34,946 nt of DNA from an uncultured Roseburia sp. (GTDB lineage Bacteria; Bacillota; Clostridia; Lachnospirales; Lachnospiraceae). Positions 34,260-34,946 of this stretch are shown piece after piece. The stretch's first letter is position 1. Each line of letters opens with the position of its first letter. The DNA lies in contig CAMXSH010000024.1 in assembly GCA_947246475.1 (NCBI GenBank), positions 1-34,946 on the forward strand, read 5' to 3'. The position numbers and the translations under genes were made by a program. The notes beneath the pieces are model-generated. The model made no database searches. It was not told where the DNA came from and worked only from the letters and a program-made list of their open reading frames with translations.

Positions 34260-34658
34260 ATGAATAAAAAGAAAGAAATACCTGTCTCTCCCCTTGCAAA
34301 AACTTGGATCCTGGATCTGGACGGCACCATCGTAGTACACAACGGTCCTTATATATATGGTAAAGACCGTTTTTTACCCGGCGCCAGAGAGTTTCTGGAA
34401 AATATTCCCGCCCAGGATATGATCATTTTCCTCACAGCAAGGAACAATTACGAGAAAAACCACACCCTTCGTTTTCTCGAAGAAAATAACGTCCGCTATG
34501 ACCATATTATTTTCAATGCCGGCCACGGCGAACGTATTCTTATAAACGATAATAAACCAGACGGTCTTGTAACCGCTATGGCAGTCAATACCACCAGAGA
34601 CCAGTTTTGCGATATAAATTTTATCACTGACCACAGCCTCGGGACAATGTATGACTGA
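34260..34658 (+). CDS. HAD-superfamily hydrolase (capsule-biosynthesis-phosphatase-like)
   Basis: 132 residues. HAD motif I is WILDLDGTIV (Asp 19 and Asp 21), motif II is IIFLTAR (about 55-61), and motif IV is ILINDNKPDG (about 103-112), all intact. The short length with no separate cap domain resembles small phosphatases found near capsule or polysaccharide genes. It would act in the cytoplasm on a small phosphorylated compound; the substrate cannot be read from sequence. AAGGAG lies 6 bases before ATG. It stands alone with its own promoter. Confidence 0.8.
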   Translation: MNKKKEIPVSPLAKTWILDLDGTIVVHNGPYIYGKDRFLPGAREFLENIPAQDMIIFLTARNNYEKNHTLRFLEENNVRYDHIIFNAGHGERILINDNKPDGLVTAMAVNTTRDQFCDINFITDHSLGTMYD

Positions 34659-34881
34659 CACGTAACTTACGGTTTACTAATTTTCCCATCAGAGGTGCGA
34701 TGTACATATAAAACTCAGGAAATCCCAGCATATCTTTTTTTCGCAGAAGATACTGTGCTGGAAAATAATTAACAAAGGCAAAGGGAACGGGCAAGGCAGA
34801 TGATGATTGCAAAAACAAGGTAAAGGAGTCTTGAGCAAACTTAAATGGAAGTGTGTTTGTATTTGTGGTAGAATAGAGCCA
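34624..34881 (-). pseudogene. ABC-2-type permease, C-terminal remnant
   Basis: An open minus-strand frame begins right after a stop (TAA at 34884-34882) with no start site. It reads KFAQDSFTLFLQSSSALPVP, then FAFVNYFPAQYLLRKKDMLG and FPEFYMYIAPLMG, which matches the last TM region of COG3694/COG4587 ABC-2 permeases (NYxPAxYLLGKxDPLGxPxxxxxLxPLxG). The expected final TM helix is missing; beyond LMG the sequence (KLVNRKLRVS...) diverges and overlaps the HAD gene antisense. So both ends are lost. The remaining bases to 34946 show only a small GCAACTA/TAGTTGC palindrome. Confidence 0.6.
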
Positions 34882-34946
34882 TTAAACAATCCTATAAAAT
34901 TGGACTAATAGCAGAAAAAACAGCAGTTGCAACTAATAGTTGCCAT

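Noticed and set aside
1-34946. CRISPR array or prophage
   Set aside because: No regularly spaced repeat-spacer pattern, cas genes or phage structural genes are visible; the repeats found are isolated pairs.

Overview
The window looks like the chromosome of a spore-forming gut Firmicute of the Lachnospiraceae type (Blautia / Ruminococcus gnavus / Dorea-like). The reasons are the CotS-family and YtvI-type sporulation genes, ThyX in place of ThyA, Rpn and AAA/PD-(D/E)XK nuclease-like genes, a DUF6273/BIG2 surface protein and a GH98 glycosidase of the blood-group-glycan type. Genus is an inference; no rRNA is present.

Layout. (1) 1-3012: left accessory patch on the minus strand with an Rpn-family nuclease gene, a decayed small-gene region and an AAA-ATPase/PD-(D/E)XK gene that appears to carry an internal in-frame deletion. 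Both nuclease-like genes are followed by the same ~54-bp sequence. (2) 3171-4952: plus-strand DUF885-type zinc-peptidase-like lipoprotein. (3) 4991-16686: a long minus-strand block. In transcription order it holds a sensor kinase and response regulator, a YtvI-like permease, a CotS-like spore coat kinase fold, a PEGA lipoprotein, and then a tight run pgcA-glgB-thyX-monoacylglycerol lipase. (4) 16937-19525: plus-strand DAHP synthase and GH43 glycosidase, followed by tRNA-Arg(CCT) and a hairpin/repeat cluster. (5) 19933-25711: a DUF1062 remnant, then a minus-strand unit of response regulator, kinase, ABC ATPase and FtsX-type permease. It has two striking cis-elements: a 26-bp dyad over the regulator promoter and four helically phased TTAAG repeats in front of the ABC genes. 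(6) 25762-26302: a decayed AraC-HTH / RelA-SpoT-like HD fusion. (7) 26510-32212: a divergent pair, a 990-residue modular surface protein and a secreted GH98 glycosidase, sharing a 350-bp AT-rich control region. (8) 32293-34881: a membrane-anchored PstS-like binding protein co-transcribed with two tiny membrane proteins, preceded by an elaborate folded leader; then another small membrane protein, a HAD phosphatase and an ABC-2 permease remnant.

Functionally, pgcA and glgB supply glycogen synthesis. The GH98/surface-protein pair suggests foraging on host mucin or blood-group glycans, and the kinase/ABC set resembles envelope-stress or antimicrobial-peptide export modules.

The most unusual signal is at 33665-33812. 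Read on the minus strand it forms three hairpins closed by an outer stem. One strand of that outer stem can alternatively pair with the ribosome binding site of the next gene, and the whole 9-nt loop of the middle hairpin is perfectly complementary to the loop of that alternative hairpin. This is a riboswitch-like or kissing-loop design that I do not recognise.
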